A stretch of DNA of 64,000 nucleotides from Myxococcus stipitatus (lineage in GTDB: Bacteria > Myxococcota > Myxococcia > Myxococcales > Myxococcaceae), in contig NZ_CP147913.1 in the NCBI RefSeq assembly GCF_037414475.1, positions 7,314,001 to 7,378,000 of the forward strand. Direction: 5' to 3'. The notes below the pieces were generated by a model that saw only the letters and a program-made list of their open reading frames with translations, made no database searches and was not told the origin of the DNA. A program made the translations under genes and the position numbers. Position 1 is the stretch's first letter. Each line of letters begins with the position of its first letter. Shown here in pieces: positions 34,101 to 41,813 of the stretch.

Positions 34101-34490
34101 TTCAAGGAGCAGGTGGGGCAGTCCACGCTCAAACTGCGCCTGGTGGGGGCCTCGGAGGACCCGCAAGAGCCATTGGCTGATGTCCAGATTAACTCGTCCG
34201 ATGTCTTCCCCATGGAGCCCCCGCCCATCACCTCCATCAAGCAGTGGCGCTGGGCCACGAACACCATGGCGGTGCCTTCGCGGCCCACGTGGGACACGTC
34301 CCGCGAGGGGACAGACACCGTCGAGGACCGGTTGACCATCCCGGACCTCCCATTGGGGCGATACACATACTTCTTGCTGGGGTCTGACCGAAGAACGCAC
34401 AAGAATGTGATGCACCGCGGAGTGGTGGACATCTCCAGCGTAGGTGTCGTGACGGTGGACGTCCGCCCCCAGTGGGTCGTGCTCCCTTGA
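31131..34490 (+). CDS. Large exported protein with many carboxypeptidase-regulatory-like repeats
   Basis: A 1119-residue protein with an N-terminal hydrophobic signal/anchor (SLVVLVLGCVVLGALVAGV). It consists of about ten tandem beta-sandwich modules of the CarboxypepD_reg type. Each has a start such as LRGRVLREDQRPMSGAEVSA, VVGTVRDDEGQPIPDAIVHL, VRGVVVDTSGEPVAEVFLTL or VSGQVVDENGAPMPDVVVVG, then a TD..GRF.L..LP.G turn. No enzymatic motif accompanies them. Such transthyretin-like arrays act as structural or binding stalks at the surface. GGAG lies 5 nt before ATG 31131. Upstream sits a tandem palindrome shared with another locus, so expression may be under a specific regulator. Confidence 0.8.
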   Translation: MRRSSLVVLVLGCVVLGALVAGVSLRGRAPGPHRSIAPGRGRSGTLAAPQQPTPPPRGTSTLRGRVLREDQRPMSGAEVSATWEFPEESLSARSCGTGTALGLTSLHCGQTPRARMIHELIEGGLGAAPVLSRAITSTDGTFFLEGLPEGSVALWVLSSEGVALKLDVATGQQDVTLVLAPGLPGVGRVVDEHLVPVANVRVTLFLAEHSRYFQTVTDAEGRFALGRLPHWDSRRSANAPASNGGEDSRWRYGLTLSSPGLVPLVRNDQFLDELAAKDIVMHGVRSIAGQVLLDDRPVAGALVDTYASMSPLETDEQGRFLLEGVAPGGYLFSARHGPHRGEAGVLLREEQTQAEVTVRLGTLFQVVGTVRDDEGQPIPDAIVHLTSQRDPIMGGTIWTHEDGRFVYEYVNPGPVSFVASQVDGYLESERVYRDVTVDTAPVELVMKRASVMEGVLTNTAGEPIPDGRLTAMRWLREHIPLEPPQEPFADGSVHQATADEQGRFAFDLPEAGLYLITAQAKGFFGTHMGATAPSSAVKVVMRAAARVRGVVVDTSGEPVAEVFLTLQQEGEEDSSSVSAQTSPQGRFLFEMVLPGRYALQAEHPLGKSFEVLRALPVVVRGSETQEVTIQMKVGPRVSGQVVDENGAPMPDVVVVGAAPEELAGAAPGIIEMRRRTVTNQHGRFTLLHMPRGDCRLTAVAQGYILRGDTRQDRSEPGVLARGGDTQVKLVMEVKHRESIRGRVVGEDRAPRLTFEINGKEYRSPLGTFHLTQVKPGPTRLMFEVPGLTRMVREVQVRPGEDVDLGEVVLKQGQWVRGRVLDARTSEPLIGVEVVVTPPPASSSAPGSQELGERLAMTTTGPGGLFELPPVEHGPLQMKVHHPQYLPHEELLASGDASLDVRLMRAPRVDGTLVDRDGRPVLATVWATPLSHSEHGKHSDDPPVRGAFRITGLRPGDYSVSVDSTVHPGGDSIRFIPQWVRLGDGESRTLHFKEQVGQSTLKLRLVGASEDPQEPLADVQINSSDVFPMEPPPITSIKQWRWATNTMAVPSRPTWDTSREGTDTVEDRLTIPDLPLGRYTYFLLGSDRRTHKNVMHRGVVDISSVGVVTVDVRPQWVVLP

Positions 34491-34574
34491 GCCAGCCCGA
34501 GGCTCATGAGCGCAGTCATTCATGGCCAGGATAACCGCCGCCTGGGTGTCTCTTGTCCCGGGTCAACGGGCTCA

Positions 34575-34822
34575 ATGGCTCTCGTGGAGTGGATTCGAGG
34601 GGGAGCCTTCGCGGGGCCGGCGCTCATGTTGTCGGCGTGTGGCGGCCCCGAGACGCTGGAGGTCCCTCCGTGGCGAGTGTCTCCAATTCGTTGCCGGGCT
34701 GGACGGTGCGGACGTTCGCCTTCACCGCGACCACGTCGAGCACGCTCATCAAGTTGGAGAGCACGTCGGGTGGAGTGAGCTGTGGTCTGGCCATCGACGA
34801 CTTCACCGTGGACGGTCCGTGA
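34575..34822 (+). pseudogene. Lipoprotein gene collapsed by internal deletion
   Basis: The first frame from ATG 34575 reads MALVEWIRGGAFAGPALML followed by SACGG, a lipoprotein signal with lipobox LSAC. Within about 30 codons it is joined out of frame to a C-terminal fragment, GWTVRTFAFTATTSSTLIKL then ESTSGGVSCGLAIDDFTVDGP, which resembles the end of a DUF642/PEP-type beta-sandwich domain. Neither piece is functional alone. The arrangement mirrors the deleted M23 copy at 24058. A strong hairpin follows at 34857-34887. Confidence 0.5.
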
Positions 34823-34856
34823 GGTCGCGCTGAGTCCAAGGGGCTGATGTCCCCAG

Positions 34857-34887
34857 GGGCCTCGGGTGAGCACTGCTCCCGAGGCCC
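34857..34887 (+). terminator. Strong hairpin after the lipoprotein pseudogene
   Basis: GGGCCTCGGG pairs with CCCGAGGCCC (10 bp, perfect) around an 11-nt loop; the downstream bases are TCTCT. It survives 34 bp after the pseudogene stop. Confidence 0.6.
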
Positions 34888-34890
34888 TCT

Positions 34891-35300
34891 CTACGCTGAG
34901 TCGAAGTGACGCAGGAGCGCTTGTTCAGGCCGTGGATGTGTTCTCGGAGGATGCGCCGCCATCCGCTGAACCACTGCTCTGCCTCTTGGCCTCCTCCTCG
35001 TATGCGACCAGCACCCGAAACCAGGCGCGAGCATCGCTGCTTGTTCGGTGGGCAATCGGGTGACGAGGGACTTCTTCTTCCCATGGGTGAAGGCCCGAAG
35101 GAACCAGGACGTCACTTTCCCCAGGTTGATGCCAAAGTAGGTGGTCGAGTCCTTGGCCACTTGCGCTCGGGACTTGTCCTCCTCCAGCACCAACTTGACC
35201 GCTCGGGTTTTGAACTCCGGCGTGTAATTCCTGCGCACTCGTTTCGGCATCGTCGTGGACATCCTTCGGTCACCTCATCTCGGGTGTCCACAAAACCCGG
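34891..35300 (-). mobile_element. Degenerate IS3-family transposase remnant
   Basis: On the minus strand from 35262 the frame reads MPKRVRRNYTPEFKTRAVKL then VLEEDKSRAQVAKD, the helix-turn-helix start of IS3-type OrfA. It is interrupted, then shows GINLGKVTSWFLRAF. Further on, in a shifted frame, comes EQWFSGWRRILREHIHGLNK. Just upstream of the start, the minus strand reads GGGTTTTGTGGACACC, typical of IS3 outer ends. Several frameshifts and loss of the OrfB part make it immobile. The matching right end was not located. Confidence 0.55.
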
Positions 35301-35410
35301 GGAGGCTCAGGGGCGAAAGCGCTCTGGCGACATCTCGCTGGCGCTCCCCGCGTGGAACTGGGACACGTTGGGCGTGTTCACCCGGCGCCAGGAAACGCCG
35401 CCGCGCGGCC

Positions 35411-35439
35411 ACCGGAGCGGAGCCCCTCTCCGCTCCGGT
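35411..35439 (-). terminator. 12-bp perfect hairpin after the secreted-protein gene
   Basis: ACCGGAGCGGAG and CTCCGCTCCGGT pair fully around a 5-nt loop, 12 bp past the stop (35451) of the minus-strand gene. No T-tract, but the stem is very stable. Confidence 0.65.
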
Positions 35440-35450
35440 GTTGCGTCACA

Positions 35451-35969
35451 CTACAGCGCTGGCAGGCAGTTCTGGCCAGCGATGGGGCCGTAGATGGTGT
35501 CGGCGGACTGGAGCGTGATGTACTTCAGCCGGCCGTAGCCGAACGGGCTCGTGTCGCCCGAGCACGTGCGGTAGTAGTACGTGCCGAACAAGGGACCGAA
35601 GCCGTTCAGGACGCGCTTCCCATCCACATACGCCACGATGCTGCCGCCACCGGGGGACGCATCAAGGTAGTCCGTGAGCTCCCACTGCTGGACGAACGGC
35701 CCCTGCACCTGATTGCAGTGCTGCCGGATGAGCCCATCCAGGCAGCTGAAGTACATCACGCGCTGTGCGGGGCCGAAGCCCGTCTTCGTGAAGACGAGGT
35801 ACGCGTTGAGGGAGATCTCCGTCGCGCTGTTGGTATTGACGTTCTGCCAATACGCCTGCAGGTGTTGACGGCTGTAGAACGGGCCGTCCTGCGTCTGCGC
35901 GGAGGCTTGGAGCGGGAGCGTGGCGAGCAACGACAAACCCAGAAGCAGGAATCGGGAACGACTCTTCAT
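35451..35969 (-). CDS. Secreted protein of unknown function
   Basis: A 172-residue exported protein. The signal peptide (KSRSRFLLLGLSLLATLPLQASAQ) ends at a good AxA site. The mature domain is aromatic-rich: QHLQAYWQNVNTNSATEISL, MYFSCLDGLIRQHCNQV, VAYVDGKRVLNGFGPLFGTYYYRTCSG, IYGPIAGQNC. It has four cysteines likely forming disulfides. GGAG lies 7 nt before ATG 35969. The frame continues upstream to 36170, but that part is Arg/Pro-rich non-coding-like sequence. Terminates at a perfect hairpin. I do not recognise the family. Confidence 0.65.
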   Translation of the reverse strand: MKSRSRFLLLGLSLLATLPLQASAQTQDGPFYSRQHLQAYWQNVNTNSATEISLNAYLVFTKTGFGPAQRVMYFSCLDGLIRQHCNQVQGPFVQQWELTDYLDASPGGGSIVAYVDGKRVLNGFGPLFGTYYYRTCSGDTSPFGYGRLKYITLQSADTIYGPIAGQNCLPAL

Positions 35970-36181
35970 CGTGGTCTCCAGTGAGGGTGCTGCGCCGGAC
36001 GCGTGTCCGGTCGCCTCTTGCTTACGCAGCGGTCCTTTTCCCGGGTTGATTTGAGATTGTTCGAAAGCCCACGTCCGCCGGCTGCTTGGGATTCGCGGCG
36101 GGCGCTCCCGGGATTCGCCTCCCCCCTGGGGGGGATGGCCGCGCCACCCGCGTTGGAGGAGCCTGCGCATCGGAGGGCTCC

Positions 36182-36811
36182 ATGAATTGGAACCGTGTCT
36201 TCGTCCTCGCGGCTGTTGTCTTTTTCTCGGTGTCTGGGAATGCGGCCGACGGGCCGAAAGAACTGCGCATCACCTATCAGGTCTGCAAATCGCTCGGTGT
36301 CCGGCCTCCCTCCGTGCCGCTCCTGCTCGCACAGCCACCGGCGCATGCCCGGTTGTGCCGGCGCGAGGGCGCGCGGGTGTTGTGCCGACATCAGGAGGGC
36401 GACGAGGTCAGGGAGGCCGAGTACACCGTGGTCAAGGACGCGCCACCGGTCCTGACCTTCGAACTGCGCGATGATGCGGGGAGCCTCGTCTCCATCAACA
36501 CGTCGCTGAACACGGCCTCCAGCGTGACACGCGAGGTCTCGGAGACAGGGGGCGTTGTCGCGAAGGTCTGCTCCGGCGTCCTCGTGGGCGAGAAGTCCGC
36601 GGACGCGGCGTCCTTCGCGCCGCTGCGATGGAAGACGGTGCCCGCATCCTTGGACTCCCAGCGGACCGCCCCCTCCACCGTCCCCGCGTTCGAGCCCTCG
36701 CCGCCGCCCGCACGGAGCTGCTGCAAGGTCTGCACGACGGGCTGCCCCTGTGGAGACTCCTGCATCTCGTGCAGCAAGACGTGCCGCAAAGGACCCGGTT
36801 GCGCGTGCTGA
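36182..36811 (+). CDS. Exported protein with C-terminal cysteine-cluster motif
   Basis: A 209-residue protein with a Sec signal (NRVFVLAAVVFFSVSGNAAD). The middle looks beta-rich (ELRITYQVCKSLGV, VLTFELRDDAGSLVSINTSL). The last 30 residues hold CCKVCTTGCPCGDSCISCSK and TCRKGPGCAC, i.e. eleven Cys. This resembles the CKxC..G..CGDSCI..G/K.C....GCAC tail seen on many short bacterial exported proteins, whose role is unsettled (metal binding or disulfide-locked cap). GGAGG lies 6 nt before ATG 36182. Divergent from the secreted protein gene at 35451-35969 across about 210 bp. Confidence 0.65.
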   Translation: MNWNRVFVLAAVVFFSVSGNAADGPKELRITYQVCKSLGVRPPSVPLLLAQPPAHARLCRREGARVLCRHQEGDEVREAEYTVVKDAPPVLTFELRDDAGSLVSINTSLNTASSVTREVSETGGVVAKVCSGVLVGEKSADAASFAPLRWKTVPASLDSQRTAPSTVPAFEPSPPPARSCCKVCTTGCPCGDSCISCSKTCRKGPGCAC

Positions 36812-36866
36812 GGAGCGGCGAGCCGCGCCTGGGCCCTCTCGCGTGGAGCGCTCGAGCGCGGTAGAG

Positions 36867-37637
36867 ATGCCCTCCATGTCACGAAGCTACGAGGACCTGG
36901 AGGCAGATGCCGCGAGCGTGTCGGTGGAGGGTTGGGACTTCTCGTGGTTGGACGGACGCGCCACCGAGCAGCGTCCCTCCTGGGGATACCAGCGTCAGAT
37001 GGGGGAGCGGATGGCCCGGGCCTCCGCGGCGCTCGACATCCAGACCGGCGGCGGTGAGGTGCTCGCGGGGGTGCCCGTGCTACCTCGCCTCATCGTGGCC
37101 ACGGAGTCCTGGCCACCCAACGTCGCGAAGGCCACGCGCTTGCTCCATCCGCGGGGCGTCGTGGTGGTGGCCGATTCGGACGAGCCCCCACTCCCTTTCG
37201 CCGACGAGGCGTTCGACCTGGTGGTCAGCCGTCATCCGGTGACGACGTGGTGGAAGGAGATTGCTCGGGTCCTCCAGCCGGGCGGGACGTATTTCTCCCA
37301 GCAGGTCGGGCCCGCGAGTGTCTTCGAACTCGTGGAGTATTTCCTCGGCCCGCTGCCCGAGGAGATTCACCGCAAGCGGCACCCCGATGACGCACGCGCC
37401 GAGGCCGAGGCGGCGGGGCTCGAGGTCGTGGACCTGCGCCTGGAGCGGCTGCGCACCGAGTTCTGCGACATCGGCGCGGTCATCTACTTCCTGCGCAAGG
37501 TCATCTGGATGGTCCCAGGCTTCACGGTGGACCAGTACCGGCCCCAGCTCCGCGCCCTGCATGAGCGCATCCAGCGGGATGGGCCATTCCTCGCGCACAC
37601 GACGCGCTTCCTCATCGAAGCCAGGAAGCCAGCCTGA
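36867..37637 (+). CDS. Class I SAM-dependent methyltransferase
   Basis: A 256-residue cytosolic methyltransferase. The SAM-binding motif I region appears altered: the sequence goes MARASAALDIQTGGGEVLAG then RLIVATESWPPNVAKATRLL, with acid residues following in VVVVADSDEPPLPFADEAFDLVVSRHPVTTWWKEIARVLQPGGTYF (motifs II-IV clear). This layout matches a myxobacterial/actinobacterial group that methylates small molecules, often listed as type 11 methyltransferases. ATG 36867 or 36876 could start it. It follows the Cys-rich protein gene by 55 bp but is probably unrelated. Substrate unknown. Confidence 0.75.
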   Translation: MPSMSRSYEDLEADAASVSVEGWDFSWLDGRATEQRPSWGYQRQMGERMARASAALDIQTGGGEVLAGVPVLPRLIVATESWPPNVAKATRLLHPRGVVVVADSDEPPLPFADEAFDLVVSRHPVTTWWKEIARVLQPGGTYFSQQVGPASVFELVEYFLGPLPEEIHRKRHPDDARAEAEAAGLEVVDLRLERLRTEFCDIGAVIYFLRKVIWMVPGFTVDQYRPQLRALHERIQRDGPFLAHTTRFLIEARKPA

Positions 37638-37675
37638 GCCCTGGCAAAGGCGAGGAGACCTCCGCCCTGGGGCTC
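37636..37675. terminator. Bidirectional hairpin between methyltransferase and dehalogenase-like genes
   Basis: Outer arms GAGCCC and GGGCTC plus an inner GGCGAGG/CCTCCGCC pairing form an imperfect 40-nt hairpin. It exactly fills the gap between two convergent genes and overlaps both stop codons. Confidence 0.45.
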
Positions 37676-38618
37676 ACCACCCGTTGCGGACGAGCCAGTC
37701 GCGGATGGCCCGAGCGATGTCGTCGGGCGCGTCCTCCGGCGCGTGGTGTCCGGCGGGGCGGAGCGGAACGATTTCGAGTCCGGGCAGGGTGGCCTTCGCC
37801 CATTCGATGACCGGCGGGGCGCTGAGCCCCGTGTCCCCGAACGTCAGGAGGAGCGCGGGCTTCGCGGCGGGACTGGCGAGCCACGCGTCGTACCGCTCGA
37901 TGACGGCGGCGCCATCCGCGGGGGCTCCGTCGATGGGAATCTCACGCGGCCACTGGAGCATGGGGCGCCGGGACGCGGCATCGGGGAAGGGGGCGTAGTA
38001 GGCCGCGCGAGCGCCCTCGCTCAGCCCGCTCTTGACGCCGTGCTCGAGCGAGCGCGCGAGGAACCCGTTCTGCTCGAGCACCATCTTCTCGCCGACGCCC
38101 GGCGTGCGCAGGGCGCGGAACAGTTGCTCACCTTCCGACGGCCAGTTGCTCCACTGCATCGGCCGCAAGAACGTCTCGAAGACCACGACCCCGCGCACGC
38201 GGTCCGGGTGACGGGTCGCCCAGTCCAGGGCGAGGACGCCGCCCCAGTCGTAGCCGACGAGCACCACGTCCCGCAGGGCCAGCGCGTCGAACCAGGCGTC
38301 GAGGTACCGCGCATGGTCCGCGAAGCGGTAGGCGATGTCGGGCTTGCCCGAGCTCCCCATGCCGATGAGGTCGGGTGCCAGGCGGCGTCCATGGTCGGCG
38401 AACTGGGGCATCACGTTCCGCCACACATAGGAGGACGTGGGGTTGCCGTGCAGGAAGACGATGGGGGACCCGGTGCCCTCCTCGCGATAGGAGATGAACG
38501 AGTCGAGGACGGAGACCTGGTGTGTGGTGGTCATGGCCGTGGGCTTCGTGGGGAGTGGGTGAGAGGAGTGGCACGCGACCAGCGCGCCAGCGATGAGGCC
38601 GCCAAGCAGTCTGTTCAT
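37674..38618 (-). CDS. Haloalkane dehalogenase-like lipoprotein
   Basis: A 314-residue alpha/beta hydrolase with signal peptide and lipobox LVAC (Cys16). Features match haloalkane dehalogenases: HGNPTSSYVWRN (halide-binding Asn about 59), DLIGMGSSGKPDIAYRFADH, VGYDWGG (nucleophile Asp about 124 with halide-binding Trp next to it), VVFETFLRP (catalytic Glu about 148) and PAGHHAPED (His near 291). Known enzymes convert alkyl halides to alcohols and are cytosolic or periplasmic; a lipid anchor is unusual. An epoxide hydrolase is unlikely because cap tyrosines are absent. Divergent from a LysR gene whose start region carries a 19-bp inverted repeat; regulation by that protein is likely. Confidence 0.78.
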   Translation of the reverse strand: MNRLLGGLIAGALVACHSSHPLPTKPTAMTTTHQVSVLDSFISYREEGTGSPIVFLHGNPTSSYVWRNVMPQFADHGRRLAPDLIGMGSSGKPDIAYRFADHARYLDAWFDALALRDVVLVGYDWGGVLALDWATRHPDRVRGVVVFETFLRPMQWSNWPSEGEQLFRALRTPGVGEKMVLEQNGFLARSLEHGVKSGLSEGARAAYYAPFPDAASRRPMLQWPREIPIDGAPADGAAVIERYDAWLASPAAKPALLLTFGDTGLSAPPVIEWAKATLPGLEIVPLRPAGHHAPEDAPDDIARAIRDWLVRNGW

Positions 38619-38662
38619 GGCGCCAATATGCGGCAGAGGATGCCTCGCTGGCTGTGATGGTT

Positions 38663-38681
38663 CGTGAGGAGTAACCTCACG
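38663..38681. promoter_or_regulatory. LysR-type inverted repeat in the divergent promoter region
   Basis: CGTGAGG and CCTCACG arms around AGTAA give a perfect palindrome containing the 15-bp TGAGG-N5-CCTCA core, the size of LysR binding boxes. It sits 4 bp before the LysR start codon and 45 bp from the dehalogenase-like start, suiting autoregulation plus control of the divergent gene. Confidence 0.55.
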
Positions 38682-38685
38682 GAGC

Positions 38686-39603
38686 ATGAGCATTCAGTTG
38701 GCGTCCATCGACCTGAACCTCCTCCTGGTCCTCCACACGGTGCTCACCGAGCGGAGCGTGGTGCGCGCGTCCGAGCGGCTCCATGTCACCGCGTCCGCCA
38801 TCAGCAATGGGCTCGCGAGGCTGCGCACCTTGCTCGGGGACCCGCTGGTGACGCGTAAGGGGCGCGGCATCGTCCCGACGCCCCGCGCGCTCGCGCTGGC
38901 TCCGGCCCTGGCGCGCAGCCTCCGGGAGATGGAGCTCGCGCTGGATGCGCTGCCCTTCGACCCGCCGAGCTGCGCGCGGACGTTCACCCTGGCCGTCGCC
39001 GATGCGGGACAACTCACGTGGGGGCCTCGCATCGCCGCGAGGATGGCCTCGGAGCTGCCGAACGCGCGGCTGCGCGTGGTGGGAATCGACTCGCTCGTCT
39101 CGCTCGGGGACCTGTCCTCGGGGGAGGTTGACCTGCACATCGGCCTCGCGGGACGAGGGCCGGGCCTGCATGTCGAGCCGTTGCTGGAGGAGCGCACCGT
39201 CCTGGTGGCGCGTCGAGCCCATCCACTTCGCGGCCGTCGCCTGTCGGCGCGTGCGCTGGGGGAGCTCCAGCATGTCGGCGTGGAGATGGTGCCGGGCAAG
39301 AGCTTCCGAGACGTCGTCGGCGCCGCCTATGCACGCGCGGGTGTTCGCCGCGACGTCGTCATGACGGTCCCCACCTTCACGGCCGCCATCGCGGTCGTCG
39401 CGGAGTGTGACCTCGTCACGACGTTGCCCGCGTCACTGGCGGAAGGCGCGGGCACGCGTCTGGGTGTACGCGAGCTCGACGCGCCCTTTCCCTCGCACAC
39501 CGTCAAGCTCGCGCTGTGCTGGCACGAGCGCACTCATGTCGACCCGGCCGCGCGATTCTTCCGGACGCTCGTCCGGCAGGGGGTGCTGGGACGCGGTTCA
39601 TGA
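38686..39603 (+). CDS. LysR-family transcriptional regulator
   Basis: A 305-residue regulator. The N-terminal winged helix is clear (LLLVLHTVLTERSVVRASER, VTASAISNGLARLRTLLGDP), followed by a NodD/PcpR-like effector domain (FTLAVADAGQLTWGPRIAAR, EVDLHIGLAG, VAECDLVTTLPASLA). It is divergently oriented to the dehalogenase-like lipoprotein gene, 67 bp between starts, with an operator-like palindrome overlapping its own translation start. By family rule it probably represses itself and activates or represses the neighbour in response to a ligand, perhaps a halogenated or lipid compound; the ligand is not known. Confidence 0.87.
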   Translation: MSIQLASIDLNLLLVLHTVLTERSVVRASERLHVTASAISNGLARLRTLLGDPLVTRKGRGIVPTPRALALAPALARSLREMELALDALPFDPPSCARTFTLAVADAGQLTWGPRIAARMASELPNARLRVVGIDSLVSLGDLSSGEVDLHIGLAGRGPGLHVEPLLEERTVLVARRAHPLRGRRLSARALGELQHVGVEMVPGKSFRDVVGAAYARAGVRRDVVMTVPTFTAAIAVVAECDLVTTLPASLAEGAGTRLGVRELDAPFPSHTVKLALCWHERTHVDPAARFFRTLVRQGVLGRGS

Positions 39604-39847
39604 CCCCTGAACGCGGGAGGAGTCAAGACGCGCGGGGCGATGACAGGCGTGTCGGGGCGAGATGTGGGCGAGCGGCCGCGATTGTCCGGCGCTGGGATCG
39701 CGAAGCGGCAGTGGCACCTGCTGCGTAGACGGTTCTCCATGACGACGCTGTCACGAACCGGTGAGCCTGAAAACAGGTCCTCCGAGTGAGCGGAGCCCTG
39801 CACTGGATTTGCACTGCCCCCCGCGCTCACTGTTGAAGGAGGTTTTC

Positions 39848-40915
39848 ATGCGATGGATGCGCACGTTGACTTTGGGGGGGCTGGTGATGTGGGGTGGCTG
39901 CACCGAGAGCAAGGTGGACGAGGACCAGGACATCCTCATCAAGGGGAAGGCCATTGACGAGTCGGGGGCGCCGCTGTCGGAAACGCTCCTGAAAATCCAC
40001 CGGGGCGATAACTCCGCCTGTTCGCTCGCGATCTTCTCGTCGACTTGGAGGTCGGTGAAGACCCGAACCGACGGCACCTTCGAGCTCGACCTGTTGGGGG
40101 CGGATACGCGAAGTGGGAGTTTCGCGCGGTGTTTCATCATCGCTTCGCCCACGAGGGCCGAGGGGCGGGGTGTCTCCGCCTCCTTCCTCGTCCAGGCGTC
40201 GGAGGTGGCACTGCCCACCCTCCAGGAGTGGACGGGCACTCTGACAGCCACGGCGGCGGCGCAGGGCGTGAGCGTGAACTTCAGGCCGCTGTCCGCGACC
40301 CATGGCGCGGGAGAGGATGAATACACGCTCGCCGTTCGTGGCCCGAACGTCTTCCCCATCTGGGCGGCCTACAAGGTCACCCCGCCCGTGTCGCTGAGTG
40401 ATTACGCTCTCGAGGACGCGGCGAACCTCAAGGCTGTCGCCAGCGCCGAGCGGGACGCGAAGGTGGGAGATGTCACGGTCGACCTGTCCTACAGCAGTGA
40501 CACGGTTGCGTTGCCCCGCCGCACGCGGGTCCCGGTGAGCCGTGGCGCGACGTGCACCTATGTCGGCGCGGAGTTGCCCTGCCGGCTCACCAACGGCGAC
40601 CTCGGGAACGTCGTCAACTTCCAGTCGGGGGTTCGAGAGGTCTCCTTCCGGCTCCCTCGCGCCGTGGTGCCCCGCAAGGCCGTGCTGCGCAACTTCGTCT
40701 TGAACGGCTCGATGAGCGAGCTGGTGCTGGAGGGGAGCGCGGACGGAACCCAGTGGGCATCCCTGGCCAACCTGCTGGCGGGGGCGGGAGCGCAGGCCTT
40801 CATGGAAGTGGACCTCACGGGCACGACAGCGGTGTCGCAGGTCCGCATCCGCGCCGTTCCTCGGGACGCGACGAGTGACTTGCGCTCCCTGGCGCAGCTC
40901 TCCCTCTTCGAGTAG
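39848..40915 (+). CDS. Lipoprotein with carboxypeptidase-regulatory-like and discoidin-like parts
   Basis: A 355-residue lipoprotein (TLTLGGLVMWGGC lipobox, Cys18). Residues about 30-110 resemble a CarboxypepD_reg module (KGKAIDESGAPLSETLLKIH, DGTFELDLLG). The C-terminal 130 residues (EVSFRLPRAVVPRKAVLRNF, LEGSADGTQWASL, VSQVRIRAVP) look like an F5/8 type C (discoidin) carbohydrate-binding sandwich. GGAGG lies 6 nt upstream of ATG 39848. No enzyme motif; probably a surface binding protein. The 240 bp before it contain no other gene. Confidence 0.65.
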   Translation: MRWMRTLTLGGLVMWGGCTESKVDEDQDILIKGKAIDESGAPLSETLLKIHRGDNSACSLAIFSSTWRSVKTRTDGTFELDLLGADTRSGSFARCFIIASPTRAEGRGVSASFLVQASEVALPTLQEWTGTLTATAAAQGVSVNFRPLSATHGAGEDEYTLAVRGPNVFPIWAAYKVTPPVSLSDYALEDAANLKAVASAERDAKVGDVTVDLSYSSDTVALPRRTRVPVSRGATCTYVGAELPCRLTNGDLGNVVNFQSGVREVSFRLPRAVVPRKAVLRNFVLNGSMSELVLEGSADGTQWASLANLLAGAGAQAFMEVDLTGTTAVSQVRIRAVPRDATSDLRSLAQLSLFE

Positions 40916-41067
40916 CCGCGGGTATGAGGGGCAGGCGGGCCTGTTCGTGCTGGCAAAACCCTTCGTTCCGCCGATTCAGCATGAATCCCCGCTCTCCCCT
41001 GGCGTGAGGCCGCTTTTTATCTTCCGGTCGGGTCGCCCGTCTTGGGCGAGCCGCTGGAGGACACCTC

Positions 41068-41799
41068 GTGGCCCATGACCATTCCACCCCCGCCGCCCAC
41101 CCTCCCGTGCACGCCTTCGGTGCCGACCGCGCCGCGCACTATGATGCCCAGGCCGCCATCAGCCTCGCGGGCTTCCCCGCCGCGTATGAGCTGGGCGTCA
41201 GCGCGCTGACCGCGCAGCTCGATGGTCAGGACACGGCCTCTCTGCTCTTCGTGGGGCTGGGCACTGGCGCGGAGCTGCTGCCCTACTTGCGCTTCGATGT
41301 GCCGGGCTGGTGCTTCACGGGAGTGGAGCCCTCCGAGCCGATGCTCGACGTCGCCCGGAAGCGTCTGGCCGCGGAGGGCCTCCTCTCCCGGACACGTCTG
41401 CATCTGGGCGAGCTGCACACGCTGCCTCCTGGGCCGCCGTTCGACGGGGCGCAGTTGATGGGCGTGCTGCACCATGTGGAAGGAGACGCGGCGCGGCTCG
41501 CGTTGCTGCGGGAGGTGACTCGGAGGCTCAAGCCGGGTGCGCCGCTCGTCCTCGGGTGCCGCGTGGGCAAGGACCCCGAGCTGTCGAACGTGGAGCTGCG
41601 GCGGTGGAGGGCCCATGGCATTCCCCTGGAGGAGCTGGAGCGCAAGCGCCACCACCTGGCGACGATGCGGCCTATCGAATCCGATGCCGCGCTGTTCTCC
41701 CTGTTCGCCCAGGTAGGGTTGGTGTCGCCGCGCACGCTCTTCGTGTCGCTGCAGTTCAAGGTCTTCCTCGCGCGCTTCGAGCCAGGGGCCGCGCTCTGA
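41068..41799 (+). CDS. SAM-dependent methyltransferase
   Basis: A 243-residue class I methyltransferase: motif I LLFVGLGTGAELLPYL, CFTGVEPSEPMLDVARKRLA (acid loop), HLGELHTLPPGPPFDGAQLMGVLHHVEGD (motif IV with HHV), and a PGAPLVLG strand. GTG 41068 follows GGAGG with 7 nt spacing. The next methyltransferase gene starts 15 bp downstream, so both form an operon. It resembles the Fe-S-independent small-molecule or tRNA-type methyltransferases of COG2226; the exact target is unknown. Confidence 0.8.
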   Translation: MAHDHSTPAAHPPVHAFGADRAAHYDAQAAISLAGFPAAYELGVSALTAQLDGQDTASLLFVGLGTGAELLPYLRFDVPGWCFTGVEPSEPMLDVARKRLAAEGLLSRTRLHLGELHTLPPGPPFDGAQLMGVLHHVEGDAARLALLREVTRRLKPGAPLVLGCRVGKDPELSNVELRRWRAHGIPLEELERKRHHLATMRPIESDAALFSLFAQVGLVSPRTLFVSLQFKVFLARFEPGAAL

Positions 41800-41813
41800 T
41801 GGAGAGGTGAATC

